Shown here one piece after another: positions 1 through 9,800 of a stretch of 64,000 nucleotides of DNA. A program made the translations under genes and the position numbers. The notes under the pieces were generated by a model. It ran no database searches, had not been told where the DNA came from, and saw nothing but the letters and a program-made list of their open reading frames with translations. Position 1 is the stretch's first letter; each line of letters opens with the position of its first letter. Source of the DNA: Rhodococcus sp. RD6.2 (lineage in GTDB: Bacteria; Actinomycetota; Actinomycetes; Mycobacteriales; Mycobacteriaceae); contig NZ_CVQP01000007.1 of assembly GCF_001040705.1 (NCBI RefSeq), positions 428,422 through 492,421 of the forward strand. The letters are read 5' to 3'.

Positions 1-714
1 GGTTTCGACCGAATCGCCTTCCGCAAGTTCGGTTGTCACGCGGACGTCATCATTGTCGATGAGCTCCCTGGACCGGTCCAGCACCTGCCGGGTGTGGGCG
101 ACGGCGGCGGCGTGAGCGGCCGCGTCGGTGTCCGCCTTCGGGTGCCGGTCGAGGGCGACCAGGGACACCAGCCGGAGCGGGGTGTCGGTGCGTTCACAGG
201 CCCGAGCGGCCGTGCGCAGCACCACGTCTGCGCCCTCACGTTCGCCGATCGCGCAGGTGACCTCCCGGACCTTCGGTACGTCGTGGGTGCGGGTTCCGCG
301 TGGTGCCAGCGCGATCGGCACGTGCGACGAGTGCAGCAGGCTGCTCGCGATGGTGCCGATGCCGTGCCGCCCGATCAGTCCGTCGCCGGCAGCGCCGATG
401 ACGATGGCCTGGGCGCCGAGTCGCGCGGCCTCGTTCAGCAGGCCCTGTGCGAACGAGTCGTCGAAGCACAGGTGCACCTCGGTGTCGACGTCCTCGGGGA
501 CCGTGGCACGGGCCTCGGCGAGCCACCGGTTCGCCTGCCGGACCAGCACACTGTCGTAGCCGGGATCGGTCGGCACCCGGGTGGGTACCGTCCGGTCCGG
601 CGGGACGATCATGCAGATGTCGAGGGTGGCGCTGAGGCTGCGTGCGAGACGCACACCGAGTGCCAGACCGTCCGCACCACTCGGAGTGGCGAGATAGCCG
701 ACCACCAGGCGCAT
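1..714 (-). CDS. Universal stress protein, tandem Usp domains (3' end outside window)
   Basis: Only the first 238 codons are present; the gene runs off the left edge. The product begins MRLVVGYLATPSGADG, and the first Usp domain ends with the ATP-loop pattern G-x2-G-x9-G-T (GAAG...GIGT) followed by SSLLHSSHVPIALAPRG. A second Usp-like domain starts at about residue 150 (TCAIGEREGADVV). Usp proteins are small cytoplasmic nucleotide-binding stress proteins of mostly unknown target. The gene lies 62 bp downstream of gabD on the same strand, so it may be the last gene of the GABA operon, or may have its own promoter in that gap. The length beyond the edge is unknown. Confidence 0.85.
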   Translation of the reverse strand, partial: MRLVVGYLATPSGADGLALGVRLARSLSATLDICMIVPPDRTVPTRVPTDPGYDSVLVRQANRWLAEARATVPEDVDTEVHLCFDDSFAQGLLNEAARLGAQAIVIGAAGDGLIGRHGIGTIASSLLHSSHVPIALAPRGTRTHDVPKVREVTCAIGEREGADVVLRTAARACERTDTPLRLVSLVALDRHPKADTDAAAHAAAVAHTRQVLDRSRELIDNDDVRVTTELAEGDSVET

Positions 715-776
715 GGGGAACTCCGTTCGGGTAGTGGGGAATTCGGGCCGGCGGTGAACGCAGGCCCGCGGTGCAC

Positions 777-2234
777 TCAGGCAGACAGGGCGATGTACTT
801 CGTCACGAGGTACTCGTCGATTCCTTCGACGCCGCCCTCGCTTCCGAGTCCCGACTGCTTGACCCCGCCGAACGGGGCGGCCGGGTCCGAGATCACGCCG
901 CGGTTGATGCCGACCATCCCGGATTCGAGGGCCCCGGCCACCCGCATCGCCCGGTCCAGGTCGCGGGTGTAGAAGTACGCTGCCAGACCGTATTCGGTGG
1001 CGTTGGCCGCCGTGATCGCCTCGTCTTCGGTGTCGAAACCGCGGATCACGGCGACCGGTCCGAAGATCTCCTCGCGGACGATCCGCGCGTCGGCGGGAAC
1101 CTCGTCGAGCACCGTGGGCTCGTAGAACCAGCCGGGTCCGTCGATGACGTGGCCGCCGGTCCGCACGCGCGCACCCGCGGCGACGGCCTCGTCGACCAGG
1201 GACGCGACCGCGTTGCGCTGCTTCTCGTTGATCAGCGGACCGAGCTGAGATCCGTCCAGGTGACCGGCGCCGACCTTGGTCGCCGCGATCCGCGCGGTGA
1301 GTGCCGCAGTGAACTCCTCACGCACGTCGTTGTGCACGAGGAATCGGTTCGCAGCCGTGCACGCCTCGCCGCCGTTGCGCATCTTCGCGGCCATCGCGCC
1401 CTCGACGGCACTGTCGAGGTCGGCGTCGTCGAAGACGATGAACGGGGCGTTGCCACCGAGCTCCATCGAGGTGCGCAGCACTTGGTCGGCGGACTGCTCG
1501 ATGAGGATCTTGCCGACGCGGGTCGAGCCGGTGAAGGTGACCTTCCGCAGCCGCGGATCGGCCAGCAGGGGTGCCGTCACGCCGGCGGCGTCGAAGGTCG
1601 GAAGCACGGACAGGACACCGGCCGGGAGCCCCGCCTCGGCGAAGGCCTCCGCGAGCAGCAGCATCGTCAGCGGAGTGTCCTCCGCCGGCTTGACGATGAC
1701 CGTGCATCCCGCGGCGAGGGCGGGCCCGATCTTCCGGGTGCCCATCGCCAGCGGGAAGTTCCACGGGGTGACGGCCAGGCACGGGCCGACCGGCTCCCTC
1801 GTCACCAGGATCCGGCCGTTGCCGGACGGCGCCTGGGTGAACCGACCCTGGATCCGCACCGCCTCCTCGCTGAACCAGCGCAGGAACTCGCTTCCGTACG
1901 CGACTTCGCCGCGAGCCTCGGCGAGGGTCTTGCCCATCTCGAGCGTCATCAGCAGCGCGAAATCCTCGGTGCGCGCGGTGACCAGCTCCCACGCCCGGCG
2001 CAGGATCGCCGACCGCTCGCGCGGGGACGTGGCCGCCCACTGTGCCTGGACGCGGCACGCCGCGTCCAGTGCCGCGAGCGCGTCCTTGCCGGTCGCGTCG
2101 GCGACCTCGGCGATGCGCTCACCCGTCGCCGGGTTCAGCACGGCGAACGAGCCGCCGTCGACGGGGTCGGTCGCGGCGCCGTCGATCCACAGGCGGGTGG
2201 GGACGGAGGCGAGGAGGCTGTCGATGCTGTTCAT
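777..2234 (-). CDS. gabD: NAD(P)-dependent succinate-semialdehyde dehydrogenase
   Basis: The 485-residue aldehyde dehydrogenase is predicted to oxidise succinate semialdehyde to succinate in the last step of the GABA shunt. It shows the ALDH hallmarks VTPWNFPLAMGTRKIGPALA, the general-base motif ELGGNAP and the catalytic-Cys motif GGEACTAANR (Cys292), and has the usual family length. The ATG at 2234 (MNSIDSLLASVPTRLWIDG) was chosen because the frame remains open far upstream but only by running into gabT. It follows gabT with a 32-bp gap on the same strand, so the substrate produced by GabT is consumed by the next enzyme. Substrate assignment rests on context plus family; a broad-range ALDH cannot be excluded. 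Confidence 0.9.
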   Translation of the reverse strand: MNSIDSLLASVPTRLWIDGAATDPVDGGSFAVLNPATGERIAEVADATGKDALAALDAACRVQAQWAATSPRERSAILRRAWELVTARTEDFALLMTLEMGKTLAEARGEVAYGSEFLRWFSEEAVRIQGRFTQAPSGNGRILVTREPVGPCLAVTPWNFPLAMGTRKIGPALAAGCTVIVKPAEDTPLTMLLLAEAFAEAGLPAGVLSVLPTFDAAGVTAPLLADPRLRKVTFTGSTRVGKILIEQSADQVLRTSMELGGNAPFIVFDDADLDSAVEGAMAAKMRNGGEACTAANRFLVHNDVREEFTAALTARIAATKVGAGHLDGSQLGPLINEKQRNAVASLVDEAVAAGARVRTGGHVIDGPGWFYEPTVLDEVPADARIVREEIFGPVAVIRGFDTEDEAITAANATEYGLAAYFYTRDLDRAMRVAGALESGMVGINRGVISDPAAPFGGVKQSGLGSEGGVEGIDEYLVTKYIALSA

Positions 2235-2266
2235 GATCGGTCCTGTTCGAGAGGGCGGACGGAAGG

Positions 2267-3607
2267 TCAGACGGCGGCGCGGATCGCGCCCTCGATGACG
2301 GTGAGCGCGTCGTCGAGCAGCTCGTCCCCGATCACCAGCGGCGGCAGGAGCCGGATGACGTTGCCGTAGGTGCCGCAGGTCAGCAGGATCACGCCCTGCT
2401 CCAGGGCACGGGCCGCGATGTCCTTGGTGACGGCGGCGTCCGGCTCGTCGGTGCCGGGCTTGACGAACTCGACGGCGAGCATCGCCCCGCGGCCGCGGAC
2501 CTCGCCGATCGCCGGAACCTCGTCGGCGAGCGCGCGCAGACGCGTCGTCGCGACCTCGCCGATGTGGCGGGCACGGGCGGGCAGGTCGTTCTCGCGCATC
2601 GCCTCGATCGCGGCGAGCGCGGCGGCGCAGGCGACCGGGTTGCCGCCGTAGGTGCCGCCCAGTCCGCCCGGGTGAACCTTGTCGAGCAGGTCGGCGCGGC
2701 CGGTGATCGCGGACAGCGGCATGCCGCCCGCGATGCCCTTCGCCATCGTGACGATGTCCGGGACGATGCCCTCGGCGTCGGATGCGAACCAGTCGCCGGT
2801 GCGGGCGAAGCCGGACTGGACCTCGTCGGCGATGAACACCACACCGTTCTCGCGAGCCCACTCGACAAGCGTCGGGAGGAAGCCCTCGGCCGGCACGATG
2901 AAGCCGCCCTCGCCCTGGATGGGCTCGATGATGATCGCGGCGAGCGACTCGGCGCCGATCTGCTTCTCGATCTGGGTGATCGCGCGCCGCGCGGCCTGCT
3001 GACCGGTCAGTCCGGGCTGGTCGCGGAACGGGTACGACATCGGCATCCGGTAGATCTCCGGAGCGAACGGACCGAAGTTCGTCTTGTAGGGCATCGACTT
3101 GGCGGTCAGCGCCATCGTCAGGTTGGTGCGACCGTGGTACGCGTGGTCGAAGGCGACGACCGCGTCGCGGCCGGTGGCCAGGCGCGCGACCTTGATCGCG
3201 TTCTCGACGGCCTCGGCTCCCGAGTTGAACAGCACGGTGCGCTTCTCGTGGTCGCCGGGCGTCAGGACGGCGAGTTCCTCGGCGACCTGGATGTAGCTCT
3301 CGTACGGGGTGACCATGAAGCAGGTGTGGGTGAACCGGCCGGCCTGCTCGGCGACCGCGGCGGCGACCTTCGGGTCGGACGCGCCGACGTTGGTGACCGC
3401 GATTCCGGAGCCCATGTCGATCAGGGAGTTGCCGTCGACGTCGACGATCACGCCGCCGTCGGCGTCGGCAGCGTAGACCGGGACGCTGGATCCGACACCG
3501 GCCGCGACCGCGGCGCGGCGGCGTGCGGTGAGCGCGGCGGACTTCGGGCCGGGCAGCGGGGTGACCAGGGCGCGCTTCTGGGGCAGGCGGTACTCGATGG
3601 TGCTCAT
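2267..3607 (-). CDS. gabT: 4-aminobutyrate aminotransferase
   Basis: This 446-residue class-III aminotransferase transfers the amino group of GABA to 2-oxoglutarate, giving succinate semialdehyde and glutamate. The fold-type I pattern is clear: the PLP-binding segment IADEVQSGFARTG, Schiff-base Lys290 in TMAKGIAGGMP, and the cofactor-phosphate region NSGAEAVENAIKVAR. The N terminus (MSTIEYRLPQKRALVTPLPGPKS) is typical of actinobacterial GabT. The gene sits between the aminobutyraldehyde dehydrogenase (69 bp upstream) and gabD (32 bp downstream), all on the minus strand. No amino acid permease is seen in this operon. Confidence 0.93.
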   Translation of the reverse strand: MSTIEYRLPQKRALVTPLPGPKSAALTARRRAAVAAGVGSSVPVYAADADGGVIVDVDGNSLIDMGSGIAVTNVGASDPKVAAAVAEQAGRFTHTCFMVTPYESYIQVAEELAVLTPGDHEKRTVLFNSGAEAVENAIKVARLATGRDAVVAFDHAYHGRTNLTMALTAKSMPYKTNFGPFAPEIYRMPMSYPFRDQPGLTGQQAARRAITQIEKQIGAESLAAIIIEPIQGEGGFIVPAEGFLPTLVEWARENGVVFIADEVQSGFARTGDWFASDAEGIVPDIVTMAKGIAGGMPLSAITGRADLLDKVHPGGLGGTYGGNPVACAAALAAIEAMRENDLPARARHIGEVATTRLRALADEVPAIGEVRGRGAMLAVEFVKPGTDEPDAAVTKDIAARALEQGVILLTCGTYGNVIRLLPPLVIGDELLDDALTVIEGAIRAAV

Positions 3608-3676
3608 GCGGATTGGTCCTTCGGAATCTCTTGTGCGAAAAGGTGAATCGGTCGGTCGGCGCTCAGGTGTGCGCGC

Positions 3677-5107
3677 TCAGTCGTGGGCGCTCATGACGTG
3701 CTTGAGGCGGGTGTAGTCCTCGACGCCGTACGCGGACAGGTCCTTGCCGTAGCCGGACTGCTTGAACCCGCCGTGCGGCATCTCGGCGACCAGCGGGATG
3801 TGGCAGTTGATCCACACCGCTCCGGAGTCGAGCGCGACCGACATGCGCTGGACCGTGCCGTGGTCCCGGGTCCACACGCTCGCGGCCAGGCCGTAGTCCA
3901 CACCGTTGGCCATCTCGACGGCCTGCTCCTCGTCGGTGAACGACTGGACGGTGATCACCGGACCGAAGGTCTCCTCCTGCACGATCGCGTCGTCCTGCGC
4001 GACATCGGTGACGATCGTCGGGGCGAAGAAGTAGCCCGTGTCGCCGATCCGGTTGCCGCCGGTGCGCACCTTCGCGTGGCTCGGCAGTGCGGCGATCTTC
4101 TCGACGACCCGCCCGAAGTGCGCGGCGTTGTTGAGGGGGCCGTAGAAGGCGTCCGGGTCGTCGGGGAGTCCGGGGGTCAGGGCCTCGGCCTTCGCGACCA
4201 GCGCGTCGACGAACGCGTCGTGGATCGACTCGTGTACCAGCACGCGCGTCGCGGCGGTGCAGTCCTGGCCGCCGTTGAAGATGCCCGCTTCGGCGATGCC
4301 GCCGGCAGCCTTGTCGATGTCGGCGTCGGCGAACACAACAGCGGGCGCCTTGCCGCCGAGTTCGAGGTGGGCGCGCTTGACCTGTTTCGCGGCGGAGACC
4401 GCGACGGCGATGCCGGCGCGAACCGATCCGGTGATCGAGACCAGGCCCAGCGCCGGATGTTCCACCAGGGAGGCACCCGTGGCGGCATTGCCGAGGATCA
4501 CGTTGAGGACGCCGTCGGGCAGGATGCCCTGCGACAGGCGGGCGAGCACGAGCGTGCTCTCCGGGGTGGTGTCGCTGGGCTTGAGGACCACGGTGTTGCC
4601 CGCCGCCAGCGCGGGCCCGATCTTCCAGATCGCCATCATGAACGGGTAGTTCCACGGAGTGACCTGACCGACCACGCCGATCGGCTCACGCCGGACGTAG
4701 GAGGTGAAGCCCTCCATGTACTCGCCCGCGGACTTGCCCTCGAGCAGGCGAGCGGCACCGGCGAAGAACCGGAGTTGGTCGGCTCCGACCTTGACCTCCT
4801 CTGCGGCGACGACGGCCTTGGGCTGGCCGGTGTTGCGGCACTGCGCCTCGACGATCTCGTCGGTGTGCGCCTCGATGGCGTCGGCGAGGGCGAGGAGTGC
4901 GGTCTGGCGCTGACCGGGTGTGGTCCGCCCCCAGGTGCGGAAGGCCCGCTGGGCAGCCTCGACGGCGGCGGCGACGTCGGCTTCGGTGGAGACCGGCGTG
5001 CGGGCGACGACTGTCTCGTCGACCGGGCTGACGAGGTCGATGGTCTCGCCCGACGCCGAATCCACGAAGGCGCCGTCGATGTAGTTCTTCAGCAGGTCGA
5101 TCGTCAT
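3677..5107 (-). CDS. Gamma-aminobutyraldehyde dehydrogenase (putrescine degradation type)
   Basis: The 476-residue aldehyde dehydrogenase is the first gene of the minus-strand GABA operon. The motifs VTPWNYPFMMAIWKIGPALA, ELGGKAPAVVF and GGQDCTAATR (catalytic Cys283) are intact. Placement ahead of gabT-gabD suggests that it converts 4-aminobutanal, the product of putrescine oxidation or transamination, into GABA. A longer open frame begins at 5161, but the ATG at 5107 (MTIDLLKNYIDG) is preceded by an AGAGGA sequence at workable spacing and matches the normal ALDH N terminus. Betaine-aldehyde or another omega-amino aldehyde is an alternative substrate. No putrescine oxidase gene is in the window. 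Confidence 0.8.
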   Translation of the reverse strand: MTIDLLKNYIDGAFVDSASGETIDLVSPVDETVVARTPVSTEADVAAAVEAAQRAFRTWGRTTPGQRQTALLALADAIEAHTDEIVEAQCRNTGQPKAVVAAEEVKVGADQLRFFAGAARLLEGKSAGEYMEGFTSYVRREPIGVVGQVTPWNYPFMMAIWKIGPALAAGNTVVLKPSDTTPESTLVLARLSQGILPDGVLNVILGNAATGASLVEHPALGLVSITGSVRAGIAVAVSAAKQVKRAHLELGGKAPAVVFADADIDKAAGGIAEAGIFNGGQDCTAATRVLVHESIHDAFVDALVAKAEALTPGLPDDPDAFYGPLNNAAHFGRVVEKIAALPSHAKVRTGGNRIGDTGYFFAPTIVTDVAQDDAIVQEETFGPVITVQSFTDEEQAVEMANGVDYGLAASVWTRDHGTVQRMSVALDSGAVWINCHIPLVAEMPHGGFKQSGYGKDLSAYGVEDYTRLKHVMSAHD

Positions 5108-5334
5108 CGTGGGTCGGTCCTCTCGAACGGTTGGGCGGCACCGTGCGGGTGTGCCTGGCACCGCCGTCAGATCTGGACGGCACGCCGTCGTGTGAGATCT
5201 CCTCGCGGTGGTCCTCTAAATGTGCGGTGCTTCACAACTCCGGACATCTGCCAGAATGTCGAGTGAGGTCAGGTCGGATTCGCCATTTTGTCGGGGCGGG
5301 TCCGCGCGACACCCGTGGGTGACTTGGAGGCGTG
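5108..5334. promoter_or_regulatory. Divergent control region between the GABA operon and the PucR-type regulator
   Basis: This 227-bp intergenic region must hold both divergent promoters. It contains an interrupted inverted repeat GACAT-N8-ATGTC at 5243-5260, a candidate site for the adjacent PucR-type activator. A strong Shine-Dalgarno sequence (GGAGG, 5325-5329) favours ATG 5335 over GTG 5332 as the regulator start. No convincing -35/-10 pair was found for either side. Confidence 0.4.
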
Positions 5335-6861
5335 ATGGCCCTTCCTGTCAGGTGGTTGCTGTCGCAGCCCGAACTTGCACTGAAGCTGATGGCGGGCGCC
5401 GGCGGGCTCGACGCCGACGTGACCTTCGTCGTGACCACCGAGCTGAGTGATCCGGCACGCTGGCTCTCGGGTGGCGAGTTGCTGCTCACGACAGGGATCG
5501 CGTTGCCCTCGTCCGCGGTGGATCGCCGCGCCTACCTGCAGAAGATTGCCGAGTGCGGCGTCGCGGCCGTCGGCTTCGGGGTCGGCCTGTCCCACCCGTC
5601 GGTCCCCGAGGACCTCGTCACGGCCGCCGACGAGTACGGCCTGCCGTTGCTGGAGGTGCCGCTGCCGACGCCGTTCGTGGCGGTGGCGAAGAAGGTCACC
5701 GAGCGTCTCGCGGAGCTGCGGTACGAGTCCATGCTGCGCGCCTCGCGAGCGCAGCCCCGGATGACTCGCTCCGCGATCCAGGGAGGCGTCTACGCGACGA
5801 TTCGTGAGCTGTCGGTGGCCTGCTCCGCGACCGTCCTGCTGCTGGATCCGTCCATGCGGGTCATCGAGGCGTACCCGGACGGCGTCGACGAGGCCGTCGT
5901 CGCCGAGGTCGCGGATCTGGCCGCGAGCGGATCGGGATCGGTCGCGAGCAGCGTCGCCCGGAGCAGGACCGGCGCGACGGTCGCCGTGCAGGTCATCACG
6001 GGTGGCAACGTCGTCCACGGATACCTGGCTGCGATCAGCGACAGCTCGCTCGGACACGTGGAACAGATCCTGCTCGGTCACGCGAACTCGTTGCTGGCCT
6101 TGGATTTCGAGAAGCCGCATCGACTGAGGGCCGCGCAGAACCGGCTCAACAGCGAGGCGATCGGGCTGCTCCTGTCGACCGAGATCAACCTCGCTCCCGC
6201 GCGCGCACAGATGCGTCAGGCCGCGGACAGCGACGGGCTGATCAGGGCCATGACCGTGCTCTGCGATTCCGACGACGCCGTCCAGCGGGTCGTCGACGTG
6301 GTCGACGCGATCATGACCGCCGATGCCCGCCAGACCTTCGTCCGACGCGACGAGATGCGCGTGACGGCGCTGCTTCGCGGTCGGGACGGATCCGACGTCG
6401 CCCGCAGGCTGGTGCGTGAACTCGGGTCGCGGCAGGCGAAGTCGATCCGGGTCGGACTGAGCACCGTCCACCCGGTCGACGACGTGACCGACGCGGTCCA
6501 GCAGTCGGCACTGACGGCCTCGGCCGCGGCATACGGCGGACAGCCGGTCGAGTTCGAGTCCATGACCGGCAGTGCGCTGCTGACCTTCCCCGAGTCCCGC
6601 CGCGTCCTCGACGAGTTGGCCGAGACGATGATCGCGCCCCTCGTCGCTCACGACCGGGAGCAGGGCACCGACCTCGAGGCGTCGCTGCGTGCCTATCTCG
6701 AGGCGAACGGGCACTGGGAATCCGCCGCCGCGACGATCGGCGTCCACCGGCACACACTCCGCAGCCGCATCACGCGGATCGAGGACCTGCTCGGCTGTGA
6801 TCTCGACGTCGCGCGGGTGCGGGCGGAGCTCCTGCTGGCGATCATCGCGCGACAGGGGTGA
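5335..6861 (+). CDS. PucR family transcriptional regulator, probable regulator of GABA catabolism
   Basis: The 508-residue protein has the PucR N-terminal sensing domain (MALPVRWLLSQPELALKLMA, then WLSGGELLLTTGI) and a C-terminal PucR-type helix-turn-helix (HWESAAATIGVHRHTLRSRI). Members of this family usually act as ligand-responsive activators of neighbouring catabolic operons; the divergent aminobutyraldehyde-gabT-gabD operon is the obvious target, but this is inferred. GTG 5332 lies only 2 bases from the ribosome binding site, whereas ATG 5335 has normal spacing, so the ATG was chosen. The last 20 bp overlap tail-to-tail with the glutamate dehydrogenase gene on the other strand. Confidence 0.85.
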   Translation: MALPVRWLLSQPELALKLMAGAGGLDADVTFVVTTELSDPARWLSGGELLLTTGIALPSSAVDRRAYLQKIAECGVAAVGFGVGLSHPSVPEDLVTAADEYGLPLLEVPLPTPFVAVAKKVTERLAELRYESMLRASRAQPRMTRSAIQGGVYATIRELSVACSATVLLLDPSMRVIEAYPDGVDEAVVAEVADLAASGSGSVASSVARSRTGATVAVQVITGGNVVHGYLAAISDSSLGHVEQILLGHANSLLALDFEKPHRLRAAQNRLNSEAIGLLLSTEINLAPARAQMRQAADSDGLIRAMTVLCDSDDAVQRVVDVVDAIMTADARQTFVRRDEMRVTALLRGRDGSDVARRLVRELGSRQAKSIRVGLSTVHPVDDVTDAVQQSALTASAAAYGGQPVEFESMTGSALLTFPESRRVLDELAETMIAPLVAHDREQGTDLEASLRAYLEANGHWESAAATIGVHRHTLRSRITRIEDLLGCDLDVARVRAELLLAIIARQG

Positions 6862-9800
6862 CGGCGGTGACGCCGCCGCCCGGCGCGACGGCGGTGCGCA
6901 CGGCGAGGGCGATCTCCGCGCCGACCACGCAGCCCCGCACGGCGTCCGCTCGGCCGTCACGACGGAGTTCGTCGATCATCGAGGTCAGGCGCGCCGCGCC
7001 GGTCGGGTTCGAGGAATGCCACCGGTCGACGGCGGCGGTGATCGGCTCGTCTGCTCCGAGATCGGACAGGATCACCTCGACGAGTGCATGCCAGCGTTCC
7101 CGGAGGTCGTCGGTGACCACGTCGGCGGCCATCGTGTCCCAGTACCCGGTCTGGGTGTCTGCCGCGATCGCGGCGCACAGCCAGTCCAGACCCAGCGCGG
7201 CGCCGAGTTCGCGGTAGGCCTGGGCGGCGCGGGTCACGTGGTGGCCGGTGCGTGCCGCCGTGTCCGCCAGTGCGGGCGCCTGCGCCAGCACGCGCAGCGT
7301 GGCGAGGTCCGATTCGAGCCGCCCGGACAGTCGGGGAAGGGCGCCGGTGAGCTCGCGCACCGCGTCGGCGAGCCGGGAACCGTCCGCGGCGGCACCGTGA
7401 CCGCCGCGGCGTGCCCGCAGGAGCCAGGACGTCGCGCGTTCGATCAGTTCCTGGACCCCGGACAGCAGGTCCAGGCGGGTCTGCCGTCCGATGTCGGGAA
7501 GGGCGAGGACGTCGTTCCAGATCCGGTCGACGTCGAACGCGGACCGGACCACCGCGTAGGCGGTGACGATCTCGGCCGTGGTCGCACCGGCGCGCTCCTC
7601 GAGGCGATGGATGAACCCGGGGCCGACGCGGTCGATCAGCTGGTTCGCGACGACCACCGCGATGATCTCGCGGGCGACGCGGTGCCCTCGCAGATCAGGT
7701 CCGGCGACGGCGCGGATCCGAGCCGGGAAGTACTCGTCGAGCAGGCCGGCGAACGCGGGGTCGTCCAGATCGGCGGAGTCCAGGAGTTCGCTCCGAACGA
7801 GGTTCTTCGAGCGGGCGAGCAGAACCGCGATCTCGGGACGGACCAGACCCGTGCCCGCGCGCCTGCGCGCCGCCAGTTCGGTGCGTGACGGGAGGACGTC
7901 CGCCGCCCGGTCGATGCTCGTGGCGTCCTCGAGGTTCTCGATCAGGCGCTCGTGCCTGCTGAGCAGGAACGAGGCGTTGGCCTCGGCGAGGCTGATCGCC
8001 AGGGTCTGCCGGTCGCAGTCGCCCAGGACCGAACGTGCGATGTCGTCGGCCACGTCGGCGAGCAGCGCGTCACGCGCGTCCGAGGAGAGGACGCCCGAGT
8101 GCACCGCGGAGTCGAGCGCGATCTTGAGATTGACCTCGCGATCGGAGGTCGCGACGCCTGCGGCGTTGTCGATGAAGTCGGCGTTGACGCGTCCGCCGCC
8201 GAGTGCGTACTCGACCCGCGCGCGCTGGGTCAGGCCGAGGTTGCCGCCCTCACCGATCGCCCGGCAGCGCAGGGTGTCGGCGTCGACGCGCACCCCGTCG
8301 TTGGCGGGGTCCGCTGCGTCGGTGTGCGACTCCGTCGACGCCTTCACGTACGTCCCGATGCCGCCGTTCCACAGCAGGTCGACCTGGGCGCGCAGGAGAG
8401 CGCGGATCACCTCGTGCGGTGCCAACTCGGTGGCGTCGACGCCGAGGCGGCGCCGGGCCTGCGGGGACAGCGGGATCGACTTCGCCGTCCGCGGCCAGAC
8501 TCCGCCGCCGCGCGAGACGGCGGCGCGGTCGTAGTCGTCCCAGCTGCTGCGTTCGAGGGAGGCGAGGCGTTCCCGTTCGCGGTACGACTGCTCGGGGTCC
8601 GGATCGGGGTCGAGGAACACGTGGCGGTGGTCGAAGGCGCCGACGAGGCGGATCTGCCTCGACAGCAGCATCCCGTTGCCGAACACGTCCCCCGACATGT
8701 CTCCGACACCGACGACCGTGAACGCGTCGGTGTCGACGTCGGTGCCCGCCTCGGCGAGATGGCGGCGCACCGAGCACCAGGCGCCGCGGGCGGTGATGCC
8801 CATCTCCTTGTGGTCGTATCCGGTCGCCCCGCCGGAGGCGAACGCGTCCCCGAGCCAGAAGCCGCGCCCGAGGGCGATGCCGTTGGCGAGGTCCGAGAAG
8901 CGCGCGGTTCCGCGGTCGGCGGCCACCACGAGGTACGGGTCGGGGCCGTCGTGGACGACCGTCTCGGCCGGATGCACGGTGACCCCGTCGACGACGTTGT
9001 CGGTCACGTCGAGGAGCGCGCCGACGAACGCCGAGTACGCCCTCTCGATGTCAGCCGGCTCGGTCGTACCTCGAACCACGAACGCGCCCTTGGCCCCGAT
9101 CGGCACGATCAGCGAGTTCTTCACCACCTGCGTGCGCATCAGGCCGAGGACCTCGGTCCGGAAGTCGTCGCGGCGATCCGACCAGCGCAGCCCGCCGCGC
9201 GAGATCGGCCCGCCGCGGACATGGCTTCCCTCCACATCGGCGGAGTGGACGAAGATCTCCCGGTGCGGGACGACCGTGGCGGGCAGGCACACCCGGGACG
9301 GGTCGAGCTTCAGGGCGATCGGCGCGCCGTCCTGTACGTGCGCCCGAAACCAGTTGGTGCGCAGGGTCGCCGAGACGACGGACCACAGCCCGCGCAGCAG
9401 CCGGTCCTCGTCGAGCGTCGCGGTGGCCGCGACTGCGGCCGTGAGCGTGGCCTCGGCGCCGGCCACGGCCGCGTCCCGGTCCTCGAGTCGGGGGTCGAGC
9501 CGGGCGCGGAACAGCGCCACCAGCGCCCGCACGTACTCCGGCCGGGCGGCCAGGAGGTCGATCACCGACGTGCTGGACAGTTCGAGTCCGCACTGACGGG
9601 CATATCGGGCGAGCGCACGCACCACGACGGCCTCGCGCCACGGCAGGCCCGCGGTGGCGACGAGCCGGAGGTAGCCGTCCACCTCGACGGCGCCCGTCGT
9701 CGCGGCCACGAAGGCGTCGGACACCAGGGCCTCCGTCGCCGCGTCCCACTCGAGCGCTCCGGTGTGGAACGTGAATCGGTGGACCGACGCCGTGTCGAGG

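Noticed and set aside
2235-2861. Extension of gabD upstream by about 209 residues
   Set aside because: It lies inside gabT in another frame; the GabD fold is complete from ATG 2234.
771-5266. Long plus-strand open frames opposite gabD, gabT and the aldehyde dehydrogenase
   Set aside because: They are shadows of the minus-strand genes, with biased composition and no recognisable motifs or ribosome binding sites.
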